A stretch of DNA of 64,000 bases from the NCBI RefSeq assembly GCF_042219855.1, contig NZ_JBHJHP010000003.1:558001-622000 (forward strand), given 5' to 3'. The translations under genes were made by a program, and so were the position numbers. This DNA is from JBHJHP01 sp042219855. Lineage in GTDB: Bacteria; Bacteroidota; Bacteroidia; Bacteroidales; UBA5342. This document shows, piece after piece, positions 18,518 through 26,255 of the stretch. A model generated the notes under the pieces. That model was not told where the DNA came from and made no database searches. It worked only from the letters and a program-made list of their open reading frames with translations. How positions within the stretch are numbered: position 1 is the first letter of the stretch; each line of letters opens with the position of its first letter.

Positions 18518-19447
18518 ATGAAAGAAGATATTTACACTGCGTATTCAAAAGGTAAATTAATGCTGGCAGGTGAATACCTGGTCCTTGCCGGTTCCAAATC
18601 CCTTTCGGTTCCGTTAAAAGCCGGACAAAAACTAACCATAAGTTTTAACGCAGACGGTCCACATGAAGTGTTATGGAAAACATTTGAAGGTGAATCTCAG
18701 CCAATTGAGTTCAGTTTTCCGATAGAAGATATTGATCAGCAAAAATATAAGCCGGAAGGCGACAGGGGCTATTTGCTAAGGATTTTGCGTTCGGCACGAA
18801 GAATTAACAGAACTTTTCTGGCAGAAAGAGGATTATATGTGGCGGAGTCTGAATTTGATCCGGGGTTGAAGCCGGGACTCGGGCAGAGTTCTTCTCTTAT
18901 TTCAAATATTGCTTTCTGGGCTGATGTGGACGTTTACCGGTTAAACCGTCTGATGAGTAAAGGTTCAGGTTATGATCTGGCAACAGCAAGAGCTGAATCA
19001 GCTATAACCTTTGTAAAGCAGTGTCCGTCACCTGATATTGAGTCCGTTTCACTGAAACCTGAAATTCTTGATAAATTATTTTTAGTTCATTTAAATAAAA
19101 AAGAGAGCAGTGAGAAATCAATTTCATTATATTTGAAATTATTGATGACAAAGAAGAAGGCTGTTGCTTCCATGAACACCATTATCGAAGAGATGGTAAA
19201 TGCCGGTTCGGTATCTGTATTTGGAAAACTTATGGATCAACATGATAAACTTCTTGCAGGTGTATTGAGAAGAAAAACGGTTAAAGATCTTTATTTCAAG
19301 GATTTTAAGGGATTTGTAAAATCTTCAGGAGCCTGGGGAGGTGATTATATACTGGCCTTGACAGAGGAGAATGAAAAGTGGGTGAAAGATTATTTCACTG
19401 AAAAAGGGTATAAACAGGTTTTGAAGTTAAATGAATTGATAGCATGA
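18518..19447 (+). CDS. GYDIA-type GHMP kinase
   Basis: GHMP-superfamily kinase of 309 residues. The N-terminal SKGKLMLAGEYLVLAG and the ATP loop KPGLGQSSSLISN are clear. The segment GSGYDLATARAES corresponds to the GYDIA motif naming this Bacteroidota subfamily. It sits between mvaA and mvaD, and a separate mevalonate kinase lies downstream. The otherwise missing step is therefore phosphomevalonate kinase, and this is the best local candidate (inference from position). Its stop overlaps the mvaD start in ATGA. Confidence 0.85.
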   Translation: MKEDIYTAYSKGKLMLAGEYLVLAGSKSLSVPLKAGQKLTISFNADGPHEVLWKTFEGESQPIEFSFPIEDIDQQKYKPEGDRGYLLRILRSARRINRTFLAERGLYVAESEFDPGLKPGLGQSSSLISNIAFWADVDVYRLNRLMSKGSGYDLATARAESAITFVKQCPSPDIESVSLKPEILDKLFLVHLNKKESSEKSISLYLKLLMTKKKAVASMNTIIEEMVNAGSVSVFGKLMDQHDKLLAGVLRRKTVKDLYFKDFKGFVKSSGAWGGDYILALTEENEKWVKDYFTEKGYKQVLKLNELIA

Positions 19448-20496
19448 GTTCAGCAATGGCATGGAAAAAAGTAGCTTGGCGCAGTCCGTCGAATATAGCT
19501 TTAATCAAATACTGGGGTAAATACGGAAGACAGCTTCCCCGAAACCCTTCCATCAGTATGACCCTGAAAAACTGTTACACGGATACCGAAATGGAATACC
19601 GTTTCGGAAATGTTTCAAATGGGCCTGTGCTTGATTTCAGGTTCCAGGGGAAGCATGACGAAGTATTTGCAGCCCGAATTATGCATTACCTGGATGACAT
19701 AAGTGCGGAAAAGCCGTTTCTTAAAAATCTTGAGATGCGGGTTAATTCGTCGAATAGTTTTCCTCATTCTGCCGGTGTAGCTTCGTCGGCTTCATCAATG
19801 AGTGCATTTGTACTGTGTATGCTGGTAGCTGAAAATCAGATTATTGGTGTGGAAAAGGATATGGATGATTTTCTAAGGGAAGCTTCATCATTCAGCCGTC
19901 TTGCATCCGGCAGTGCTGCACGTTCTCTTTTCGGCGGTTATGTTATATGGGGAGAATCAGCTTTTATTCCTCATTCCTCATCAAGGTTTGCCATGCCTGT
20001 AACTGAAGTAGCACCGGTCTTTCAGCGTTACCGTGATGCAGTTATGATTGTTTCAAGTAAAAAGAAAACCATGGCCAGCACCCGCGGACATAAGCTAATG
20101 GAAGATCATCCTTTTGCCCAGGAACGCTATGGTCAGGCCAGGGTTAATCTGTCCCGCATGATAGAAATTCTTCGAAACGGTGATCAAATGGGATTCGCCG
20201 AACTTCTGGAACATGAAGCTCTGACCCTTCATGCCCTGATGATGTCATCCATTCCGGGCTACATTGAAATTAAACCCAATACAATCAACATCATTGATAA
20301 AATAAGGGAGTACCGGGATAAAAGTGGTGTTCCACTTGCATTTACACTTGATGCCGGACCAAACGTTCATATTCTCTATCCTGAGGAGGATAAGGAAGAG
20401 GTGATCTATTTCATCAAGCATCAGCTGAAGGATTTGTGTGAAAATAAGAAATGGATAGACGATGAAATGGGAACCGGACCGGAAAGACTTTTGTAA
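19444..20496 (+). CDS. mvaD: diphosphomevalonate decarboxylase
   Basis: Converts mevalonate diphosphate to IPP with ATP-driven decarboxylation. The protein has 350 residues of GHMP fold. Signatures are NIALIKYWGKYG at the N-terminus, LPRNPSISMTL, the phosphate loop SAGVASSASSMSAF (about 105), and the C-terminal DAGPNVHILY carrying the catalytic Asp. Translational coupling to the preceding kinase is shown by the 4-base overlap. The gene ends in a heptamer repeat that begins at its stop codon. Confidence 0.94.
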   Translation: MSSAMAWKKVAWRSPSNIALIKYWGKYGRQLPRNPSISMTLKNCYTDTEMEYRFGNVSNGPVLDFRFQGKHDEVFAARIMHYLDDISAEKPFLKNLEMRVNSSNSFPHSAGVASSASSMSAFVLCMLVAENQIIGVEKDMDDFLREASSFSRLASGSAARSLFGGYVIWGESAFIPHSSSRFAMPVTEVAPVFQRYRDAVMIVSSKKKTMASTRGHKLMEDHPFAQERYGQARVNLSRMIEILRNGDQMGFAELLEHEALTLHALMMSSIPGYIEIKPNTINIIDKIREYRDKSGVPLAFTLDAGPNVHILYPEEDKEEVIYFIKHQLKDLCENKKWIDDEMGTGPERLL

Positions 20497-20537
20497 GATA
20501 CAAGACGCAAGACACAAGATACAAGATACAAGATGTA
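20496..20537. repeat. heptamer repeat, locus 2
   Basis: Six head-to-tail 7-base units: AGATACA, AGACGCA, AGACACA, AGATACA, AGATACA, AGATGTA. The array starts on the last base of the mvaD stop codon and lies in the 143-base gap before the mevalonate kinase gene. Confidence 0.85.
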
Positions 20538-20639
20538 AGGTTTAAGATGCTGGATTGATAGTTCTTGAATACGAAAAGAATATTTTAAAGTTGGGATAAC
20601 TAACTTATTACTTACAACTTATTACTAATTAACCAAATC

Positions 20640-21554
20640 ATGAATTACGCCAAACTGTTGCTTTTCGGTGAATATACTGTTCTTTATGGCGGAGATTGTC
20701 TGGAGTTGCCTTATAAAAGATACGGAGGCATGCTGACGCTGGAGGAACCGGTAGAAGGAGAGGAACAGTTGGCCAGATGGTCGAACAGACAGTTGCTTGA
20801 GTTTTACCATCATCTCTTAAAGGTATTAAATACCGGAAGATACAGGATGTCTTTTGATACAGAACAGATGGCTATAGATTTATCAAGAGGCTTATGGTTC
20901 AAAAGCGATATTCCCGGTCAGTCGGGGTTTGGCAGTTCGGGAGCTCTGGTAGCTGCTTTTGTGAATCGTTATGGTGTAAACGTACTCTCCGAACATACCG
21001 ATAACCTGAAACAGCTGTTTGCATCACTTGAAAACAATTTTCATGGCAACAGTTCCGGTATGGATCCGTTGGTTTCATTTTTGAATATTCCTGTAGCAAA
21101 AACTTCAGCCGGATTATTGACTCCCGTATTGCAAAATCAGTTTGCTGACGATATAAAGTTATTTTTGGTTCATGCAAGACAGGAACGAAATACCAGGGAA
21201 CTGATCCATGCATTTAAGAACCGGATGGCTGATGCAGGATTTCAAAAAGAATATATGGATACCATACTCCCTCATACAAACCGGGTAATCCAATCAATAC
21301 TCAGCCATGATGACGATTCATGGTACGACCATCTAAAGGTACTTTCGCAACTTCAAAAGGTGTTTTATTCAGACATTATTCCTGACATTATTCCTGTCAA
21401 GTTTGATTCAGATATTTTTCATTTAAAACTTTTAGGTTCCGGAGGTGGTTTCATGCTCGGGTTTACAAGAGATTACAAAAAGACGGTTGATTTCTTTAAT
21501 ACCGCCGGTATTTCTGTTAACCGGATCAGACATTCTGATCTTATTCTGGCCTGA
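20640..21554 (+). CDS. mevalonate kinase-like GHMP kinase
   Basis: GHMP kinase of 304 residues. N-terminal AKLLLFGEYTVLYGG, the ATP loop QSGFGSSGALVAA (about 97) and NNFHGNSSGMDPL (about 137) match mevalonate kinases, where the last motif carries the catalytic Asp. LLGSGGGFMLGF near the C-terminus is the third GHMP motif. It would phosphorylate mevalonate made by MvaA. The 143-base spacing from mvaD, filled partly by heptamer repeats, leaves open whether it shares the operon's transcript. It overlaps the convergent FGE-like gene by 14 bases. Confidence 0.87.
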   Translation: MNYAKLLLFGEYTVLYGGDCLELPYKRYGGMLTLEEPVEGEEQLARWSNRQLLEFYHHLLKVLNTGRYRMSFDTEQMAIDLSRGLWFKSDIPGQSGFGSSGALVAAFVNRYGVNVLSEHTDNLKQLFASLENNFHGNSSGMDPLVSFLNIPVAKTSAGLLTPVLQNQFADDIKLFLVHARQERNTRELIHAFKNRMADAGFQKEYMDTILPHTNRVIQSILSHDDDSWYDHLKVLSQLQKVFYSDIIPDIIPVKFDSDIFHLKLLGSGGGFMLGFTRDYKKTVDFFNTAGISVNRIRHSDLILA

Positions 21555-22710
21555 TAACATCCTTAACACAACGAAAACCTATGTGAGGAGCACTGGTGTC
21601 AGGAGTGGATTTCATTCGCGCAGCTGCCCTGTAGCCGGAACAATATGCATCATTACATAAAAACGACCCTCCGCGGATCACTTTCTTATGCGCATAAGGT
21701 TCATCAGGATCATAACTCGTTTCAGGTCCCTTTGGATTATAAGCTATGGTGTTTACTAAAGTACTGTAATATTCGTTATGGTACCAGTCGCTGCACCATT
21801 CCCAAACATTCCCGGCCATGTCATACAGTCCAAATCCATTCTGCTTAAACTGTTTGACGGGAGCCGTAAAATAATATCCGTCTGATTCGGTGTTGATATA
21901 AGGGAATTTCCCATCCCAGCTATTGGCTTTTGCAGGTCCGGAATTGACAGGCTCTTTGCCCCAGGGATATACATTTTCATCGTTTCCGCTACGTGCTGCA
22001 TATTCCCATTCTGCTTCTGTAGGAAGTCTTTTTCCGGCCCAATCAGCATAGGCTTTAGCATCTGTCCAGCTTACATGAACTACCGGATGATCCATTAGAT
22101 CTGCAATTGAACTGTTTACGCCGGCAGGATGTCTCCAATTGGTTCCCGATGACCACTTCCACCAGATCATCGGATTATTCAGGGGGACTTCATGATCCGG
22201 AGGGTTAAACTGCAGGGAACCTGCTTTCAGCATGGCTTCAGGTGGTTTAGGTGTTCCCGGTGGCAGTTCTTTTTTCATTTCCTCCCAGTTTATGGCTTTT
22301 TCTGCAGTGGTGATGTAACCGGTTGCCTCGACGAAAGCCGAAAATTGCCGGTTAGTCACTTCATGTTGATCCATTAAAAAAGCCTTGATTTTTACCTTAT
22401 GAACGGGAAATTCATCGGATCGCGCAAACCTTTTATCTCTTCCACCCATGCTGAATTCTCCGGCAGGCAAATAAACCATATCGTCAGGAATCTTTATATG
22501 CGCATTTACCTCATACTGTATCTGATCTCTGCTTTGCTTGAATGTTGTGTCTGCATTTTCTGTCATTAGTGCATACCTGGATTCTGCAGAAGGGGATATG
22601 CATTGCTTTGCTGAATCCTGCTGATTCATTCTGCCGGTTTCCTTTTTCAGATTATTTTTACAGGACAGGAAAAGAAGACTTGCCAGAAAAATAGAAAAAA
22701 ATTGTTGCAT
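21541..22710 (-). CDS. formylglycine-generating enzyme family lipoprotein
   Basis: SUMF1/FGE-sulfatase-domain protein of 389 residues with a lipoprotein signal ending LLFLS-C (about residue 17). The ATG at 22710 is chosen because it begins this signal; an in-frame start at 22878 would add 56 residues without it. The domain runs from VYLPAGEFSMGG to HIGFRCVKD. The two active-site cysteines of true FGE are kept in GGSFLCNDAYCSGYR. The family oxidises a sulfatase Cys to formylglycine. No sulfatase gene is in the window, so the target is unknown. It converges on mevalonate kinase with a 14-base overlap. Confidence 0.9.
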   Translation of the reverse strand: MQQFFSIFLASLLFLSCKNNLKKETGRMNQQDSAKQCISPSAESRYALMTENADTTFKQSRDQIQYEVNAHIKIPDDMVYLPAGEFSMGGRDKRFARSDEFPVHKVKIKAFLMDQHEVTNRQFSAFVEATGYITTAEKAINWEEMKKELPPGTPKPPEAMLKAGSLQFNPPDHEVPLNNPMIWWKWSSGTNWRHPAGVNSSIADLMDHPVVHVSWTDAKAYADWAGKRLPTEAEWEYAARSGNDENVYPWGKEPVNSGPAKANSWDGKFPYINTESDGYYFTAPVKQFKQNGFGLYDMAGNVWEWCSDWYHNEYYSTLVNTIAYNPKGPETSYDPDEPYAHKKVIRGGSFLCNDAYCSGYRAAARMKSTPDTSAPHIGFRCVKDVIRPE

Positions 22711-22991
22711 AAATGATATGTATGGTTTATTAAACCACATAGTACTCAATTGGTTCAGCTTTTGGTATATAATAAACCTTAACAAATTACAATTTATTAA
22801 CAATGAGTGTTTTAAACAATATGCACCTGAGTATGTTAAGTATGTGTAGGAATAGACAGGTTTAAATGTCAAACCCAAATTGAAACCATTCCTCTCTATA
22901 CCGGTTTAATACCGGTTACACTGTTTAATCTTTACCCCACTGGTTGAACGTATACATTTCATAGTTCAACAATAAAATAAAAACAAGTAAC

Positions 22992-23732
22992 ATGCTGGAT
23001 TTCAGAAAAGATAAACGGGGAGAACCCATGAATTTTGATTTTAATGGTCTCAAAGCCTTGTTTCTCAATTGTACGCTCAAACAAACGCCGGAACTTTCGC
23101 ATACTGAAGGTCTGATATTGTTATCGAAGCTGATATTTGAAGCAAATGGTGTTGAAACTGAAATAATACGGCCCGTGGATTTTGATATTGCTCCTGGCGT
23201 TTATCCGGATATGACGGAACATGGCTGGGAAAAGGATGAATGGCCACAGCTGTTTGAAAAAGTTAAAGAAGCTGACATACTCATACTGGCCACGCCCATT
23301 TGGCTGGGTGACAAGTCATCGGTATGTACTAAAATCATTGAACGGCTTTATGGCCATTCCGCAGAATTGAATGAATCAGGACAATATATTTATTATGGAA
23401 AAACAGGAGGGTGTTTGATTTCAGGAAATGAAGATGGAGCCAAGCACTGTGCCATGAATATGTTGTATTCTCTTCAGCATATAGGGTATGTGGTTCCGCC
23501 ACAGGCAGATGCAGCCTGGGTTGGAGAAGCCGGTCCGGGGCCGTCGTACCGTGATGAGGGTTCAGGAGGACCTGAAAATGATTTCACCAACAGGAATATT
23601 ACATTCATGACCTGGAACCTCATGCACATGGCAGCTTTATTAAGACTGACCAATGGTATACCTGCATATGGCAATCTGCCTGAGCAATGGAAACAGGGAG
23701 AAAAGTTCGGATTCATGCAAATGAATAAATAA
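22992..23732 (+). CDS. NAD(P)H-dependent flavodoxin-fold oxidoreductase
   Basis: Flavodoxin-like NADPH:FMN reductase-family protein of 246 residues. ALFLNCTLKQTPELSHTEGL is the flavin phosphate-binding start, and ILATPIWLGDKSSVCTKIIERL is the central FMN segment. An internal ATG at 23028 could be the true start, giving 234 residues with the core intact. It lies 8 bases before egtB, so it is probably co-transcribed with the ergothioneine genes. A role in supplying electrons or in thiol handling there is only a guess. Confidence 0.85.
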   Translation: MLDFRKDKRGEPMNFDFNGLKALFLNCTLKQTPELSHTEGLILLSKLIFEANGVETEIIRPVDFDIAPGVYPDMTEHGWEKDEWPQLFEKVKEADILILATPIWLGDKSSVCTKIIERLYGHSAELNESGQYIYYGKTGGCLISGNEDGAKHCAMNMLYSLQHIGYVVPPQADAAWVGEAGPGPSYRDEGSGGPENDFTNRNITFMTWNLMHMAALLRLTNGIPAYGNLPEQWKQGEKFGFMQMNK

Positions 23733-23740
23733 ATACCACT

Positions 23741-24886
23741 ATGAATTTACTGCAGTTTTACAGGGATGTCAGAATGGCCTCTCTGGATATGGTTAAACCA
23801 CTTGAAATAGAAGATTATCTGCTCCAACCGTCTTATTTTGCCAGTCCGCCTAAATGGAATCTTGGTCATACCACATGGTTTTTTGAAGACATGGTACTAA
23901 AAAAATATATGCCGGATTATACGCCGTTTAATGATAAATTCAGTTTTATTTTTAACAGTTACTATAACAGTTTGGGGGACAGAATACGGCGCGATAGCCG
24001 GGGGGATTTAAGCAGGCCTACAGTTGATGAAGTGCTGAAGTACCGTGAATACGTTGATGTGAAAATGGTGGACTTATTATCCGGTTCAACCGAAAAATTT
24101 GAACATCTCGTAATATTGGGACTGAACCATGAACAACAGCATCAGGAGCTTTTTTTTACAGACCTGAAATATGCATTCAGCATTAATCCGCTCTATCCTT
24201 CTTATACTGGTATGGCATATTGCGAAGATGAAGATAAAAACGATACCGGATTTGCCATCGTAAAAGAGGGGATATATAATATTGGTTACGATGGCAGTGG
24301 GTTTGCATATGACAATGAACTGCCTCAACACAAGGTTTTTCTGACGGAATTTGAGATCAGGCATAAACTGGTAACTAATGGTGAGTTTCAAGAATTTATT
24401 GAAGCCGGCGGTTACGAAAATGCTGAATTGTGGCATGATGAAGGATTTTCCCGGATCAGGGAAAATAACATTACAAATCCGATGTACTGGCACAAAACCG
24501 AAGGGAAATGGTATCAGTACACTCTGGCCGGTTTGAGAATGATAAACCCCAGCCACATATTAACCCATATTTCCTACTACGAAGCATACGCGTTTGCTCA
24601 GTGGAAAGGGATGCGATTGCCAAGCGAATTTGAATGGGAAGTTGCAGCATCTCAGTTGGATTATGGAAAACGCTGGGAATGGACTGAAAGTGCATATCTG
24701 CCATATCCAGGATATAAAAGAGAAAAAGGTGCACTGGGAGAATACAACGGGAAGTTCATGGTGAACCAGAAAGTATTAAGAGGAGGTTCCGTTGTCACCC
24801 CCAAAGGGCACAGCCGAGTTAGTTACAGAAATTTTTTTCATCCTCAGATGGGATACCAGTTTAATGGAATCCGTCTGGTTAAATAG
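23741..24886 (+). CDS. egtB: ergothioneine sulfoxide synthase EgtB
   Basis: Non-haem iron enzyme of 381 residues that joins hercynine to a cysteine-containing thiol using O2. The N-terminal DinB-like domain supplies the iron ligands: His in NLGHTTWFFED (about 47) and the pair in HEQQHQE (about 130). The C-terminal FGE-sulfatase domain runs from YNIGYDGSGFAYDNELPQH to the end, including RLPSEFEWEVAA and VLRGGSVVTP. The protein is somewhat shorter than actinobacterial EgtB. It is followed 5 bases later by egtD. No egtA, egtC or egtE is adjacent. Confidence 0.93.
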   Translation: MNLLQFYRDVRMASLDMVKPLEIEDYLLQPSYFASPPKWNLGHTTWFFEDMVLKKYMPDYTPFNDKFSFIFNSYYNSLGDRIRRDSRGDLSRPTVDEVLKYREYVDVKMVDLLSGSTEKFEHLVILGLNHEQQHQELFFTDLKYAFSINPLYPSYTGMAYCEDEDKNDTGFAIVKEGIYNIGYDGSGFAYDNELPQHKVFLTEFEIRHKLVTNGEFQEFIEAGGYENAELWHDEGFSRIRENNITNPMYWHKTEGKWYQYTLAGLRMINPSHILTHISYYEAYAFAQWKGMRLPSEFEWEVAASQLDYGKRWEWTESAYLPYPGYKREKGALGEYNGKFMVNQKVLRGGSVVTPKGHSRVSYRNFFHPQMGYQFNGIRLVK

Positions 24887-24891
24887 ATATT

Positions 24892-25866
24892 ATGGCTACA
24901 ATTACATTGATGAAAGGGATAGTGGAAGATACCTACCGCGGTTTGACTTCTACTCCAAAATATTTGCTGCCCAGAAATTTATATGATGACAGGGGAAGCC
25001 GTATTTTTCAGGATATTATGGCTATGCCTGAATATTATCTTACAAATTGCGAAGAGGAAATTTTCCGAACACAGAAACAGTCCATACTGGATAGTATAAG
25101 TTTTGGGAACCGTTATTTTGATCTTATTGAACTGGGATCAGGCGATGGTATGAAGACCAGGATTTTACTCTCGTATTTTCAGCAGATGGGCGTAAATTTC
25201 AGTTATATTCCTGTCGATATAAGTGCAAAAGCCAACAGGATGCTGAAGGACAATTTAAGATCCTCTGTTCCTGATTTGAATGTTGAACCTAGAACAGGAA
25301 ATTACTTTGATGTACTTGCGCAGATGCAGAAAAACTCTGCAGTACCAAAAACAATACTGTTTCTGGGGGCCAATATTGGAAATTTTTCGGTGCATGAAAC
25401 GCGAAAGTTTTTATCCGAAATTGCACGCTTGTCTAATCCGGGTGATAAACTTCTGATCGGATTTGATTTGAAAAAGTCTCCTGCTGTGATCATGGAGGCT
25501 TACCATGACAGACACGGACATACCCGCAGGTTCAACCTGAATCACCTTACCAGGATAAACAGAGAACTGGGAGCGGACTTCATAACGGATAATTTTGAAC
25601 ACCATACCAGTTATGATCCTGTATCAGGAGCCTTACGGAGTTTTCTGGTCAGCAAAAAGGATCATACGGTGACGCTTAAGGATCCGGATATGAAAATAAG
25701 CTTTAAGAAATGGGAACCATTATATATGGAATTATCGCAGAAATTCAGCCTGTCTGATATCAATGAGCTTGCGAATGAAAACGGCTTCAGGGTGTTGCAT
25801 CACTTTCTGGACAGCAGAGGTTATTTTACAGATTCTTTATGGGAAATTAAAAATGTACAAAGATGA
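24892..25866 (+). CDS. egtD: L-histidine N-alpha-methyltransferase EgtD
   Basis: SAM-dependent enzyme of 324 residues that trimethylates histidine to hercynine. The SAM motif LIELGSGDGMKTRILL is at about residue 81. LFLGANIGNFSVHE and DKLLIGFDLKKSP are characteristic of the EgtD family (former DUF2260). It shares an operon with egtB, and the two suffice for the core of ergothioneine synthesis. Its stop overlaps the start of the DUF427 gene (ATGA). Confidence 0.94.
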   Translation: MATITLMKGIVEDTYRGLTSTPKYLLPRNLYDDRGSRIFQDIMAMPEYYLTNCEEEIFRTQKQSILDSISFGNRYFDLIELGSGDGMKTRILLSYFQQMGVNFSYIPVDISAKANRMLKDNLRSSVPDLNVEPRTGNYFDVLAQMQKNSAVPKTILFLGANIGNFSVHETRKFLSEIARLSNPGDKLLIGFDLKKSPAVIMEAYHDRHGHTRRFNLNHLTRINRELGADFITDNFEHHTSYDPVSGALRSFLVSKKDHTVTLKDPDMKISFKKWEPLYMELSQKFSLSDINELANENGFRVLHHFLDSRGYFTDSLWEIKNVQR

Positions 25867-26144
25867 AAGCGATATGGAATAATCAGGTAATTGCCGAAAG
25901 CAATAAAACAGTTGTAGTGGAAGGGAACCATTATTTTCCTATGGTTGCGGTAAATGAAGAGTATCTGAATGAGACTGATACGCATACTATATGTCCCTGG
26001 AAAGGAACCGCCTCATATTTTGATATAACAATAAACGGTAAGACAAACAGCGATGCCGCATGGACGTATAAAAATCCTAAAGACGCTGCTTCGAAGATAA
26101 AAAACTATGTTGCCTTTTGGAAAGGTGTCGAAGTTGTGGAATGA
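25863..26144 (+). CDS. DUF427 domain protein
   Basis: Small cytoplasmic protein of 93 residues. KAIWNNQVIAES, GNHYFPMVAV and CPWKGTASYF match the DUF427 family, whose function is not established. It is coupled to egtD by a 4-base overlap, so it belongs to the same message. Whether it takes part in ergothioneine metabolism is not known. It ends the operon. Confidence 0.88.
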   Translation: MKAIWNNQVIAESNKTVVVEGNHYFPMVAVNEEYLNETDTHTICPWKGTASYFDITINGKTNSDAAWTYKNPKDAASKIKNYVAFWKGVEVVE

Positions 26145-26255
26145 CGAATCTGTTAACAGCTTTAAAGTATCCGTATTTTAATGTTCAAAAAAACTTAAAA
26201 GCATCAACTTAGCATTCGCCGAATTGTTTCAAAACAAACATTAAGCGGTAAAACT

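Noticed and set aside
22711..22878. Longer N-terminus for the FGE-like protein
   Set aside because: It would put 56 residues before a clean lipoprotein signal.
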